NCBI GenBank assembly: GCA_017451665.1
Contig: JAFTNX010000245.1
Coordinates: 1 to 12,699, forward strand
Length of the DNA: 12,699 bases
Reading direction: 5' to 3'
DNA from: Oscillospiraceae bacterium
Lineage (GTDB): Bacteria > Bacillota > Clostridia > Oscillospirales > Ruminococcaceae
In this document: piece after piece, positions 6,309-12,699 of the stretch
How the letters are laid out: each line of letters begins with the position of its first letter
Position numbering within the stretch: position 1 is the first letter of the stretch
The notes under the pieces: generated by a model
What the model saw: the letters and a program-made list of their open reading frames with translations, nothing else
What the model was told of the DNA's origin: nothing
Database searches by the model: none
Made by a program: the position numbers and the translations under genes

Positions 6309-6869
6309 TTGCTTAATATCGATTCAATCGAAGAGTTTGAGAAAAAAATCAAACGTGTTATAATTACCGAAGAAGAAATTAAGGAAGCTATTAAAAAAGC
6401 AGGTAAACAAATCAGCGATTCATATGACGGAAGACCTATTTTGCTTGTAAGTATCTTAAAGGGCGCATTTGTTTTTATGGCTGATTTGTGCAGAGCGATT
6501 ACTGTTCCTTGTGAAATCGGATTTATGTGTGCAAAGAGCTATTATAACGGCACAGTTTCATCTGGAGTAGTTAAAATCACAATGGATTTGGAACAGGATA
6601 TAAGCAACTACCACGTTGTAATTGTTGAGGATATTATCGACACAGGAAGAACACTTAATGACGTTGTGAAAATGCTTAAAAGCAGAAATCCACTTTCGTT
6701 GAAAGTTGTTACACTTCTTGATAAGCCTGACAGAAGACTTGTTGACTTTACAGCTGATATTGCACTGTTTACAATTCCTGACTATTTTGTAATCGGATAT
6801 GGTCTTGATTGTGGAGAATACTTCCGTAATCTTCCTTATATCGCTGAATTTAATGAGGAGGATAACTAA
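6309..6869 (+). CDS. hpt: Hypoxanthine phosphoribosyltransferase
   Basis: Purine-salvage enzyme that joins hypoxanthine (and usually guanine) to PRPP, giving IMP or GMP and pyrophosphate. At 186 residues it matches the family. Seen: LVSILKGAFVFMADL (46-60) with the PPi-loop Lys51-Gly52, the PRPP-binding motif VVIVEDIIDTGRTL (103-116) with Glu107-Asp108 and the catalytic Asp111, LLDKPDRR (136-143), and DYFVIGYGLDCGEYFRNLP (158-176), which contacts the purine and metal. The start is TTG 6309, with GGAGGGA (6297-6303) 5 bases upstream; the first in-frame ATG is at residue 58, inside the fold, so TTG is well supported. It is the first gene of an operon with the purine permease, whose ribosome binding site lies inside the 3' end of hpt. 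In many Firmicutes hpt sits next to tilS and ftsH; here it is paired with a transporter instead. Confidence 0.95.
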   Translation: MLNIDSIEEFEKKIKRVIITEEEIKEAIKKAGKQISDSYDGRPILLVSILKGAFVFMADLCRAITVPCEIGFMCAKSYYNGTVSSGVVKITMDLEQDISNYHVVIVEDIIDTGRTLNDVVKMLKSRNPLSLKVVTLLDKPDRRLVDFTADIALFTIPDYFVIGYGLDCGEYFRNLPYIAEFNEEDN

Positions 6870-8234
6870 ATGCTTGAAAAGATTTTTAAATTAAAAGAAA
6901 AAAATACCAATGTAAAAACTGAAATTACAGCAGGTATTACTACCTTTATGACAATGGCGTATATCCTTGCTGTAAACCCAAGTATTCTCGGTGAGGCAGG
7001 TATGGACCCTACCGGCGTTTTGCTTGCAACCTGTATTGCATCGTTTATCGGCTCTGTATGTATGGCATTTATGGCTAATTTGCCGTTTGTACTTTCAGCA
7101 GGTATGGGACTTAACGCATTCCTTACTTATACTGTTGTTCACGGTTTTGGTTATCCGTGGCAGGTAGCACTTCTTGCCGTGTTTATTGAAGGTATTATTT
7201 TTATTGTTCTTTCTATCACAAATGTCAGAGAGGCAATATTCAACTCAATTCCATTTACCCTTAAAAACGCTGTTTCTGTCGGTATCGGTCTGTTTATTGC
7301 ATTTATCGGACTTCAGAATGCAGGACTTTCTGTTGGAAATTCATCAACACTTGTTTCAATTGTAAGCTTTACTGATAACTTTAAAACTTCAGGTATCAGC
7401 GCACTTCTTGCGATTGTGGGAACACTTATTACAGCAATTCTCTATATCAAAAAAGTAAAAGGCTCTATTCTTATTGGTATTCTCGCAACATGGATTTTAG
7501 GAATTATCTGCCAGCTTGTAGGAATTTATGCCCCTGACGCACAGGCAGGCTTCTATTCGCTTATCCCTTCATTTGAAATGACAGACTTTTCAAAGCTTGG
7601 TGAAACCTTCGGACAGTGCTTTAACGTTGATTTAAGTGATGTTGGTATATTCAATTTTATCGTAATTATTTTCTCATTCCTCTTTGTTGACCTTTTTGAT
7701 ACACTTGGAACTCTTATCGGCGTAAGCGCTAAGGCTGAAATGCTTGATGATGAAGGAAAACTCAAGGAAATCAAGCCTGCACTTATGGCAGACGCTATCG
7801 CAACAACATCAGGTGCTGTTCTTGGTACATCAACAGTAACAACCTTCGTTGAGTCATCAGCAGGTGTTGCAGCAGGAGGAAGAACAGGTCTTACAGCATT
7901 GGTATCAGGTATTCTTTTCCTTGTTTCAATGCTCTTTGCACCGATATTTACAGCTATTCCGGCTTTTGCAACAGCTCCTGCACTTATCATCGTAGGATTT
8001 CTTATGTTCAGCAACATCGCAGCACTTAAATTTGACGATGACGGTTACTCAAAGACAATTCCTGCATACCTTTGTATAATTGCAATGCCTCTGTTTTACA
8101 GTATTTCAGAAGGTATCTCAATCGGAGTCATTTCTTATGTAGTTATTAATCTTATCTGTAAAAAGCATAAGGATATAAACCCTGTTATGTATGTGCTTGC
8201 AGTACTGTTTATTCTCAAATATATATTCCTTTAA
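6870..8234 (+). CDS. NCS2/AzgA-family purine permease (PbuG/PbuO-like guanine/hypoxanthine transporter)
   Basis: A 454-residue polytopic membrane protein of the nucleobase:cation symporter-2 group, AzgA-like branch, which imports hypoxanthine, guanine or adenine with protons. Seen: N-terminal TEITAGITTFMTMAYILAVNP (17-37), the conserved AGMGLNAF (77-84), LPFVLSAG before it, VDLFDTLGTLIGVSAKA (273-289) containing an Asp-rich substrate-site helix, LMADAIATTSGAVLGTSTVT (305-324) and ESSAGVAAGGRTGLTA (328-343), all hallmarks of the AzgA branch. About 12-14 hydrophobic segments are visible. The start ATG 6870 directly follows the hpt stop, with GAGGAGGA (6855-6862) 7 bases upstream, so the two genes are tightly coupled. 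Pairing with hpt supports a purine base as substrate; which base cannot be decided from sequence. It ends at a strong terminator. Confidence 0.93.
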   Translation: MLEKIFKLKEKNTNVKTEITAGITTFMTMAYILAVNPSILGEAGMDPTGVLLATCIASFIGSVCMAFMANLPFVLSAGMGLNAFLTYTVVHGFGYPWQVALLAVFIEGIIFIVLSITNVREAIFNSIPFTLKNAVSVGIGLFIAFIGLQNAGLSVGNSSTLVSIVSFTDNFKTSGISALLAIVGTLITAILYIKKVKGSILIGILATWILGIICQLVGIYAPDAQAGFYSLIPSFEMTDFSKLGETFGQCFNVDLSDVGIFNFIVIIFSFLFVDLFDTLGTLIGVSAKAEMLDDEGKLKEIKPALMADAIATTSGAVLGTSTVTTFVESSAGVAAGGRTGLTALVSGILFLVSMLFAPIFTAIPAFATAPALIIVGFLMFSNIAALKFDDDGYSKTIPAYLCIIAMPLFYSISEGISIGVISYVVINLICKKHKDINPVMYVLAVLFILKYIFL

Positions 8235-8240
8235 AAATAC

Positions 8241-8271
8241 AAAGCCCTGTGATTTTTCACAGGGCTTTTTT
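8241..8271 (+). terminator. Terminator of the hpt-permease operon
   Basis: A perfect 12-bp stem, AAAGCCCTGTGA (8241-8252) and TCACAGGGCTTT (8257-8268), closes a TTTT loop and runs into a six-T tract. It lies 6 bases after the permease stop codon. Confidence 0.95.
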
Positions 8272-8302
8272 AGTGTTTGGTGTAAGTTTTGGGAGAAATT
8301 TG

Positions 8303-8331
8303 TTGACATATCGTCGAAGAAATGTTAAAAT
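8303..8331 (+). promoter_or_regulatory. Sigma-A promoter of the small membrane protein gene
   Basis: TTGACA (8303-8308) and TAAAAT (8326-8331) lie 17 bases apart, just after the operon terminator. Transcription would start near 8338, so the leader is only about 15 bases and consists mainly of the ribosome binding site. Confidence 0.8.
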
Positions 8332-8352
8332 AATCAAAGGAAAGGGGGCTTT

Positions 8353-8871
8353 ATGGTGAGGAAATATTTTTTCTATTTTATAGCTCAGTTGTTATCTGTG
8401 TTGTCGCTTATAGGATATTACCTTGTGGGGAATTTTATTTTTGAAATGTCACCGACAGGGGAAACCTTTGATGTTTATAACGGAATTGTAGAGCTTACTC
8501 CTTATGTTTATGTAAAGCCTGCAATTGCTTTGTTCGGAGTGCTTATTCAGGCGCTTGGAATTTTCCTTTTCAGCGTGTGCTTCGGAATACTTGCAAAATA
8601 CTGTAAATTCAATCTCAATCATAATGCAAAGGTTGTTTCATTCGGAATTTTTGCTTGCTGTTATATAGCTGCTGCAACATATCTTTTTACGAATAATTTT
8701 GTTGTGCTTAATATCGGTGACAGCTTTGCGATGAAGGAAATGTGGGCTAACGCTCTGGCATTTCTTATGTGCTTCGGGGCTTGTGTCTGGGGCTTTTGTG
8801 CGATGTATTATTTCAAGAATAATAACAACCACCTTATTTACAGCAACGAACAGAAACCTGTTAAAAACTAA
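8353..8871 (+). CDS. Small four-helix membrane protein, unknown function
   Basis: I do not recognise this 172-residue protein. Four hydrophobic segments are visible, about residues 8-30, 56-80, 94-113 and 133-154. Between the first two is a loop of about 25 residues (SPTGETFDVYNGIVELTPYV), probably outside the membrane. The C-terminal tail is short, polar and rich in Asn and Lys. It contains several cysteines (residues 76, 84, 102, 103, 140, 144, 149), but they form no clear metal-binding motif. Start ATG 8353 has AAAGGGGG (8341-8348) only 4 bases upstream; GTG 8356 immediately after is an equally possible start. It has its own good promoter and is a single-gene unit ending in a terminator shared with the convergent gene. 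It could be a DUF-type integral membrane protein of small Clostridial families; I give no function. Confidence 0.8.
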   Translation: MVRKYFFYFIAQLLSVLSLIGYYLVGNFIFEMSPTGETFDVYNGIVELTPYVYVKPAIALFGVLIQALGIFLFSVCFGILAKYCKFNLNHNAKVVSFGIFACCYIAAATYLFTNNFVVLNIGDSFAMKEMWANALAFLMCFGACVWGFCAMYYFKNNNNHLIYSNEQKPVKN

Positions 8872-8873
8872 AT

Positions 8874-8912
8874 AAAAAACAAGGTATCGGCTATTAAACC
8901 GATACCTTTTTT
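8874..8912. terminator. Bidirectional terminator between convergent genes
   Basis: A perfect 10-bp stem, AAGGTATCGG (8881-8890) and CCGATACCTT (8899-8908), has T-runs on both strands: TTTTTT on the + side (8907-8912) and an A-run (8874-8879) that reads as T on the - side. It serves both the upstream + gene and the convergent minus-strand transporter gene. Confidence 0.9.
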
Positions 8913-8916
8913 ATTA

Positions 8917-10227
8917 TTATTCTTTAATTACTTCTACTTCATCAGCTTTTTCAATTTCATTGGCAAGCTCACTTGGCGTAATTTCCAGAGCTTCAAGTTC
9001 TTCTAACGTGAGTGGCTTTCTGTCAGATTTAGGGTGCTTGTAAAAATGCTCGATGTCACCTGTGTATGCATTTGTTTCAGGTGGAAGCTTCTTTGCGATA
9101 AGTCTGTTTGCAACAGCAACTCTTGTAAGACTGTAAAACAGCGCACAAGTCGGTACTGCAAATACCATTCCCACAAATCCGAAAAGTCCACCACCGATAA
9201 GAATTGAAATTACAACGCCGATAGCAGGAATTCCTGTTGAGTTTCCGAGAATACTTGGACCTAAAATGTTTCCGTCAAACTGCTGGATAGCAAAAATCAT
9301 AATGCAGAAAATCACAACATCCTTTAAGCTTGATGTACTCAGGAGAATGAGCAACGCACTTGGAATTGCTCCAAAGAAAGGTCCGAAAAACGGCACAATG
9401 TTTGTTATACCTATAATTACAGAAATCATAATAATATACGGCATATCGAGAATTGTCATACAGATAAATGTGATTGCACCGATAATTGCAGAGTCGATGA
9501 TTTTTCCGATAATAAAGCCCGAAAAAATCTTGTTTGACTGTGACGCAATAGAAAAAATTCTGTCGCAGGTTTTTCTTCTGAAAATAGCAAGAATGATTTT
9601 TCTTATCTGACCAAGGTGAGTTTCCTTGCCTGCGAGCATATAGATTGATACGATAAAACCTAAGAGGATATTCTTGATAAGATTAACAACACCAAAAGCA
9701 GATGTGGAAATGTTTTCTAAAATAGGCTTTAATGTGTCGAGAAGTGCGCTTATGTCACTGGAATAAGTGTTGATAGCATTGATAAGTCTTTTCTGAATTT
9801 CTTCGTTGTCCTTAAAAAGCTCAGTAACCCATTTTGTAAGCTGGTCAACCCATAAGCTGATGTTGTCAAAAATGGTGGTTATACTGTCAAGAATTTCAGG
9901 AATTACTATGTATAAAAGTCCTACTACAACTGTTACTGAAAGAATACAGGTAAGCGATAGTGAAATCGCCCTGACAGTCTTTTTGTGTTTTCGTTGTTTA
10001 AAGATGAAGTGATACAAAAACCGTTCAAGCTGTTTCATAATAGGATTCATCAGAAAAGCTAAAACCAGACCCCAGATAACCGGCATAAGCACGTTTATTA
10101 CTTTTTGTGTCATTGCCCAGAAGGTGTCAAACTTCAACACTACCACAATCATCAGAAGAGTGATTGTAATAATAAGCAGTATGTATTTTGCAAGAGTTGA
10201 ATACTTCTTGTTGGAGTAATTATTCAT
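8917..10227 (-). CDS. AI-2E family transporter
   Basis: A 436-residue polytopic membrane protein of the AI-2E (formerly UPF0118) family, which includes E. coli TqsA and Bacillus YtvI-like proteins. Members are proposed exporters of small molecules, Na+/H+ antiporters or autoinducer-2 exporters; the name does not establish the substrate. Seen: N-terminal helices (about residues 13-31 and 43-61), a long amphipathic soluble stretch (about 115-180) typical of the family, then the conserved block TNIVPFFGPFFGAIPS (275-290), QQFDGNILGPSILG (315-328) and GGGLFGFVGMVFAVPT (345-360). The C-terminal tail of about 55 residues (381-436) is polar and acidic and probably cytoplasmic. Start ATG at 10227 has AAAGGA (complement of 10236-10241) 8 bases upstream. 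It is transcribed alone, divergent from pcrA. No luxS or quorum-sensing gene is nearby to support an AI-2 role. Confidence 0.92.
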   Translation of the reverse strand: MNNYSNKKYSTLAKYILLIITITLLMIVVVLKFDTFWAMTQKVINVLMPVIWGLVLAFLMNPIMKQLERFLYHFIFKQRKHKKTVRAISLSLTCILSVTVVVGLLYIVIPEILDSITTIFDNISLWVDQLTKWVTELFKDNEEIQKRLINAINTYSSDISALLDTLKPILENISTSAFGVVNLIKNILLGFIVSIYMLAGKETHLGQIRKIILAIFRRKTCDRIFSIASQSNKIFSGFIIGKIIDSAIIGAITFICMTILDMPYIIMISVIIGITNIVPFFGPFFGAIPSALLILLSTSSLKDVVIFCIMIFAIQQFDGNILGPSILGNSTGIPAIGVVISILIGGGLFGFVGMVFAVPTCALFYSLTRVAVANRLIAKKLPPETNAYTGDIEHFYKHPKSDRKPLTLEELEALEITPSELANEIEKADEVEVIKE

Positions 10228-10266
10228 CTTGTCAGTCCTTTCATTCTATTATCATTACTAAATTTC

Positions 10267-10272
10267 ATTATA
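10267..10272 (-). promoter_or_regulatory. Probable -10 box of the AI-2E transporter gene
   Basis: The minus strand reads TATAAT here, about 40 bases before the start codon. The corresponding -35 region about 17 bases upstream (near 10290-10295) reads TAGTAA, a weak match, so the promoter may be weak or need an activator. Confidence 0.5.
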
Positions 10273-10300
10273 CACCATATTTTTATAAATTACTATACCT

Positions 10301-10318
10301 TTTTTGAAATTTCCAAAA
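10301..10318. promoter_or_regulatory. Operator-like dyad in the divergent spacer
   Basis: TTTT-t-GAAATTTC-c-AAAA is an 18-base dyad with 16 of 18 positions symmetric, centred between the AI-2E promoter and the pcrA promoter. It is AT-rich, so it could also arise by chance. I know no regulator for it. Confidence 0.3.
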
Positions 10319-10350
10319 TTTTTTTCTCACAAAAAATATCATACCACCTA

Positions 10351-10379
10351 TCGACAAACATAAGTTTTTATGTTAAAAT
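10351..10379 (+). promoter_or_regulatory. Promoter of pcrA with dyad in the spacer
   Basis: TCGACA (10351-10356) and TAAAAT (10374-10379) lie 17 bases apart. The spacer and first -10 base hold a perfect 7-bp inverted repeat, AACATAA (10357-10363) and TTATGTT (10368-10374), separated by GTTT. A repressor bound here would block RNA polymerase. It does not match the GAAC-N4-GTTC LexA box of Firmicutes. Confidence 0.7.
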
Positions 10380-10401
10380 AAAAGGTAAGAATTTTTATTG
10401 A

Positions 10402-10408
10402 AAAGGTG
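10402..10408 (+). promoter_or_regulatory. Ribosome binding site deciding the pcrA start
   Basis: AAAGGTG ends 6 bases before GTG 10415. Other in-frame candidates are GTG 10406, which overlaps the site itself, TTG 10412, which is too close, and ATG 10469, which has no such site. GTG 10415 is therefore preferred. Confidence 0.65.
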
Positions 10409-10414
10409 ATTTTG

Positions 10415-12699
10415 GTGTCAGAATTTTTTGAGCTTAAAAGAAAGGCTCTTGATAAATATTTTAGTAAAATGAACGATATGCAGAAAAAAGCTGTTTTTCA
10501 GGTAAAGGGGCCTCTTCTTGTGCTTGCAGGCGCAGGAAGCGGAAAAACCACTGTGCTTGTAAACAGAATTGCAAATATGATATATTTCGGAAACGCTTAT
10601 AATGACGAAACCGAACTGAGAGTTTCACCGGAAGAAATTGAGTTTTTAAAGGGCTACATAAACGGCACTTATACCGATAGCGAAAAGCTCCGTGACATTG
10701 TTGCATTTGACTGCGTAAATCCTTGGAATATCCTTGCTATTACCTTTACAAACAAGGCAGCAGGGGAGTTGAAGGACAGAATAAATAATATGCTTGGGCA
10801 AGCGTCAGAAGGCGTTGTGGCAGCTACATTCCACTCTGCCTGTGTGAGAATTTTAAGACGTGAAAGCGAAAACATCGGCTATTCATCAAGCTTTACAATC
10901 TACGATTCGGACGACTCTTTAAGACTTGTAAAGGCTTGTATGAAGGAACTTGATATTTCCGAAAAGATGTTTGCAACACGTTCTATTCTTTCTGAAATTT
11001 CACGACAGAAGGATAAAATGGTTTCTCCTGCTGTGTATTTTTCAAACGTAAATAACGACTATAAAGCGCTTATGATTGCAAAGGTCTATAAACTTTACCA
11101 GCAGAAGCTCAAAGACGCAAACGCTATGGACTTTGACGATATTATTTATAATACCGTATATCTTTTTGAGAATTTCCCTGATGTGCTTGACCACTATCAG
11201 AACAGATACAAGTATATCCTTGTTGACGAATATCAGGATACAAACCACGCACAGTACAGACTTATTTCACTTCTTTCCCAAAAGTTTGAAAACCTTTGTG
11301 TTGTGGGTGATGATGACCAGTCAATCTATCGTTTCCGTGGGGCAACTATCGAGAATATTCTGGAATTTGAAAACCAGTACCCACAAAGCAAGGTTATAAG
11401 ACTTGAACAGAATTATCGTTCAACACAGAATATCCTTACCTGTGCAAACGAACTTATTAAAAACAATCAGGGCAGAAAGGGTAAAAACCTCTGGACTGAT
11501 AAGGGCGACGGCGATAAAATCAATGTCTATATGGCAGGCAACGAAAGAAGCGAGGCAAAATACATTGCCGATATTATCCTTGATAACGTAAATAAGGGAA
11601 GATTTTATAGCTCACACGCTATCCTTTATCGTATGAATGCTCTTTCAAATGCTCTTGAAACTGCACTTACTCAGGGGGGTATTCCTTATAAGGTTATCAG
11701 TGGTGTAAAATTCTACGACAGAAAAGAAATCAAGGATATTCTTTCCTATCTTGCAGTTATAAACAACAACCATGATATGCTCCGTTTAAAAAGAATAATT
11801 AACGAGCCAAAGAGAAAAATCGGCGAGGCTACCGTTAATACAATTGAGCAGGTTTCAAGCGATTTGGGAATTTCACCTATTGAGGTTATGCGTCAGTCAG
11901 CTGAGCTTTCACCACTTGCCAAAAAGTCTGCACTTCTGACACAGACAGCAAGTATGTTTGACGAGCTTACCGAGCTTTCTGAAACTCTTCCTCTTGATGA
12001 ACTTCTTGATGAAGTGCTTGAAAAGAGTGGCTATGAAGCGTATATGCGTACTCTTGGTGACGAGGGTATCGGTAGACTTGAAAACATCAAGGAACTTAAA
12101 ACAACAATGGTCAACTATTCCGAAAACGCTGATGAACCAACCCTCTCAGGTTTTCTGGAAGAAATCTCACTTTATACCGACGCAGACAATATTGACGACG
12201 ACGCTGACTGTGTACTTCTTATGTCAATGCACGCTGCAAAGGGACTTGAATTTCCTGTTGTTTTCTGTTCGGGTATGGAAGAGAATATCTTCCCGTCAGC
12301 AAGATGTATGGATACACAGGCTGACCTTGAGGAAGAAAGAAGAATTGCTTATGTTGCTATCACACGAGCAAGAGAACAGCTTTATCTTACTCACGCTGAA
12401 TCAAGAATGCTTTTTGGTAAATCAAACTATAATAAGCCTTCACGATTTATCGAGGAACTCCCTTGTGAAAATGTTGTAAAAGAGGTTGAAAGAGGATTCG
12501 GGAATGTGTTTACACGCCACGAAAAACCACTTGCGTCCGATTACAGAGGAACAACCCTTTCACAGCAGATTAACAGAGGTTCAGTTATCGCAAGCAAGAG
12601 TACTTCGGACGAGCCTGTGGAGAAATTCACAGTGGGCGAAAGAGTAAGACATAAGATTTTTGGCGACGGAATGGTGCTTAACGCTATTCCTATGTCAAA
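10415..12699 (+). CDS. pcrA: ATP-dependent DNA helicase PcrA/UvrD, 3'-truncated by window edge
   Basis: The first 761 codons of a superfamily I 3'-5' DNA helicase used in repair, plasmid replication and resolving transcription-replication conflicts. Seen in order: Walker A AGAGSGKT (38-45), motif Ia AITFTNKAAGEL (108-119), TFHSACVRILRR (138-149), motif II VDEYQDT (270-276), motif III VVGDDDQSIYRFRGA (296-310), motif IV RLEQNYRST (329-337), GVKFYDRKEIKDILSYL (430-446) of domain 2B, motif V MSMHAAKGLEFPVVF (603-617) and motif VI EERRIAYVAITRARE (640-654). Residues 738-761 (FTVGERVRHKIFGDGMV) match the C-terminal Tudor-like domain by which PcrA binds RNA polymerase. PcrA is favoured over Rep or AddA by this tail and by length; only about 20-40 residues should be missing. 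Between motifs I and Ia there are about 57 residues, against about 17 in Bacillus PcrA, so domain 1A carries an insertion of about 40 residues (roughly 57-98). The start is GTG 10415. Confidence 0.93.
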   Translation, partial: MSEFFELKRKALDKYFSKMNDMQKKAVFQVKGPLLVLAGAGSGKTTVLVNRIANMIYFGNAYNDETELRVSPEEIEFLKGYINGTYTDSEKLRDIVAFDCVNPWNILAITFTNKAAGELKDRINNMLGQASEGVVAATFHSACVRILRRESENIGYSSSFTIYDSDDSLRLVKACMKELDISEKMFATRSILSEISRQKDKMVSPAVYFSNVNNDYKALMIAKVYKLYQQKLKDANAMDFDDIIYNTVYLFENFPDVLDHYQNRYKYILVDEYQDTNHAQYRLISLLSQKFENLCVVGDDDQSIYRFRGATIENILEFENQYPQSKVIRLEQNYRSTQNILTCANELIKNNQGRKGKNLWTDKGDGDKINVYMAGNERSEAKYIADIILDNVNKGRFYSSHAILYRMNALSNALETALTQGGIPYKVISGVKFYDRKEIKDILSYLAVINNNHDMLRLKRIINEPKRKIGEATVNTIEQVSSDLGISPIEVMRQSAELSPLAKKSALLTQTASMFDELTELSETLPLDELLDEVLEKSGYEAYMRTLGDEGIGRLENIKELKTTMVNYSENADEPTLSGFLEEISLYTDADNIDDDADCVLLMSMHAAKGLEFPVVFCSGMEENIFPSARCMDTQADLEEERRIAYVAITRAREQLYLTHAESRMLFGKSNYNKPSRFIEELPCENVVKEVERGFGNVFTRHEKPLASDYRGTTLSQQINRGSVIASKSTSDEPVEKFTVGERVRHKIFGDGMVLNAIPMS

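Noticed and set aside
7553..8017. Minus-strand open frame of 154 codons inside the permease gene
   Set aside because: It is opposite a well-conserved permease gene, resembles no known protein and has a low-complexity composition expected of an antisense shadow.
10351..10374. LexA/SOS box before pcrA
   Set aside because: The dyad reads AACATAA/TTATGTT and lacks the GAAC-N4-GTTC core of Firmicute LexA sites.
11958..12479. Plus-strand open frame of 173 codons inside pcrA
   Set aside because: The PcrA frame is continuous with helicase motifs through this region; the alternative frame shows no recognisable motif.
1..12699. Mobile elements, CRISPR arrays, tRNA or rRNA genes, defence systems
   Set aside because: No transposase, integrase, regularly spaced repeats, tRNA-like cloverleaf, rRNA sequence or defence-gene signature was seen.

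Overview
The window looks like a chromosomal housekeeping stretch from a low-GC Firmicute, most likely a Clostridia member of the Ruminococcus/Oscillospiraceae type. Reasons are AT-rich spacers, AAAGGA/GAGGAGG-type ribosome binding sites, sigma-A promoters close to TTGACA-17-TATAAT, heavy use of AGA (Arg) and CTT (Leu), and occasional TTG/GTG starts. The genus is inference. No phage, insertion sequence, CRISPR array, rRNA or tRNA is visible.

Layout. At the left edge is the 3' part of a TrmL-type tRNA 2'-O-methyltransferase gene, followed 44 bases later by a degV-family gene. Three glycolytic genes follow on the + strand: pgk (1524-2738), tpiA (3624-4400) and gpmI (4548-6131). A small DUF3592-like membrane protein gene (2951-3502) lies between pgk and tpiA. 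Next is a two-gene purine-salvage operon, hpt (6309-6869) directly abutting an NCS2/AzgA-type purine permease gene (6870-8234). A small four-helix membrane protein gene (8353-8871) converges through a bidirectional terminator on a minus-strand AI-2E-family transporter gene (8917-10227). A pcrA/uvrD-type DNA helicase gene (from 10415) diverges from that transporter and runs off the right edge with 761 codons visible.

Function. Pgk, TpiA and GpmI catalyse three steps of lower glycolysis; gapA and eno are not in the window. pgk and tpiA have strong promoters of their own, and pgk, tpiA and gpmI are each followed by a hairpin terminator, so this is a cluster more than a single operon. Their codon use is strongly biased (lysine is mostly AAG), as expected for highly expressed genes; the DUF3592 gene between them lacks this bias. 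Hpt and the permease together would import and salvage purine bases.

I do not see a clearly new multi-gene system. The points most worth a second look are a GpmI of the plant/trypanosomatid sequence type, an insertion of about 40 residues between motifs I and Ia of the PcrA-like helicase, several operator-like dyads and direct repeats at promoters (before the DUF3592 gene, hpt and pcrA), a nested inverted repeat after tpiA, and an unexplained GC-richer spacer after pgk.
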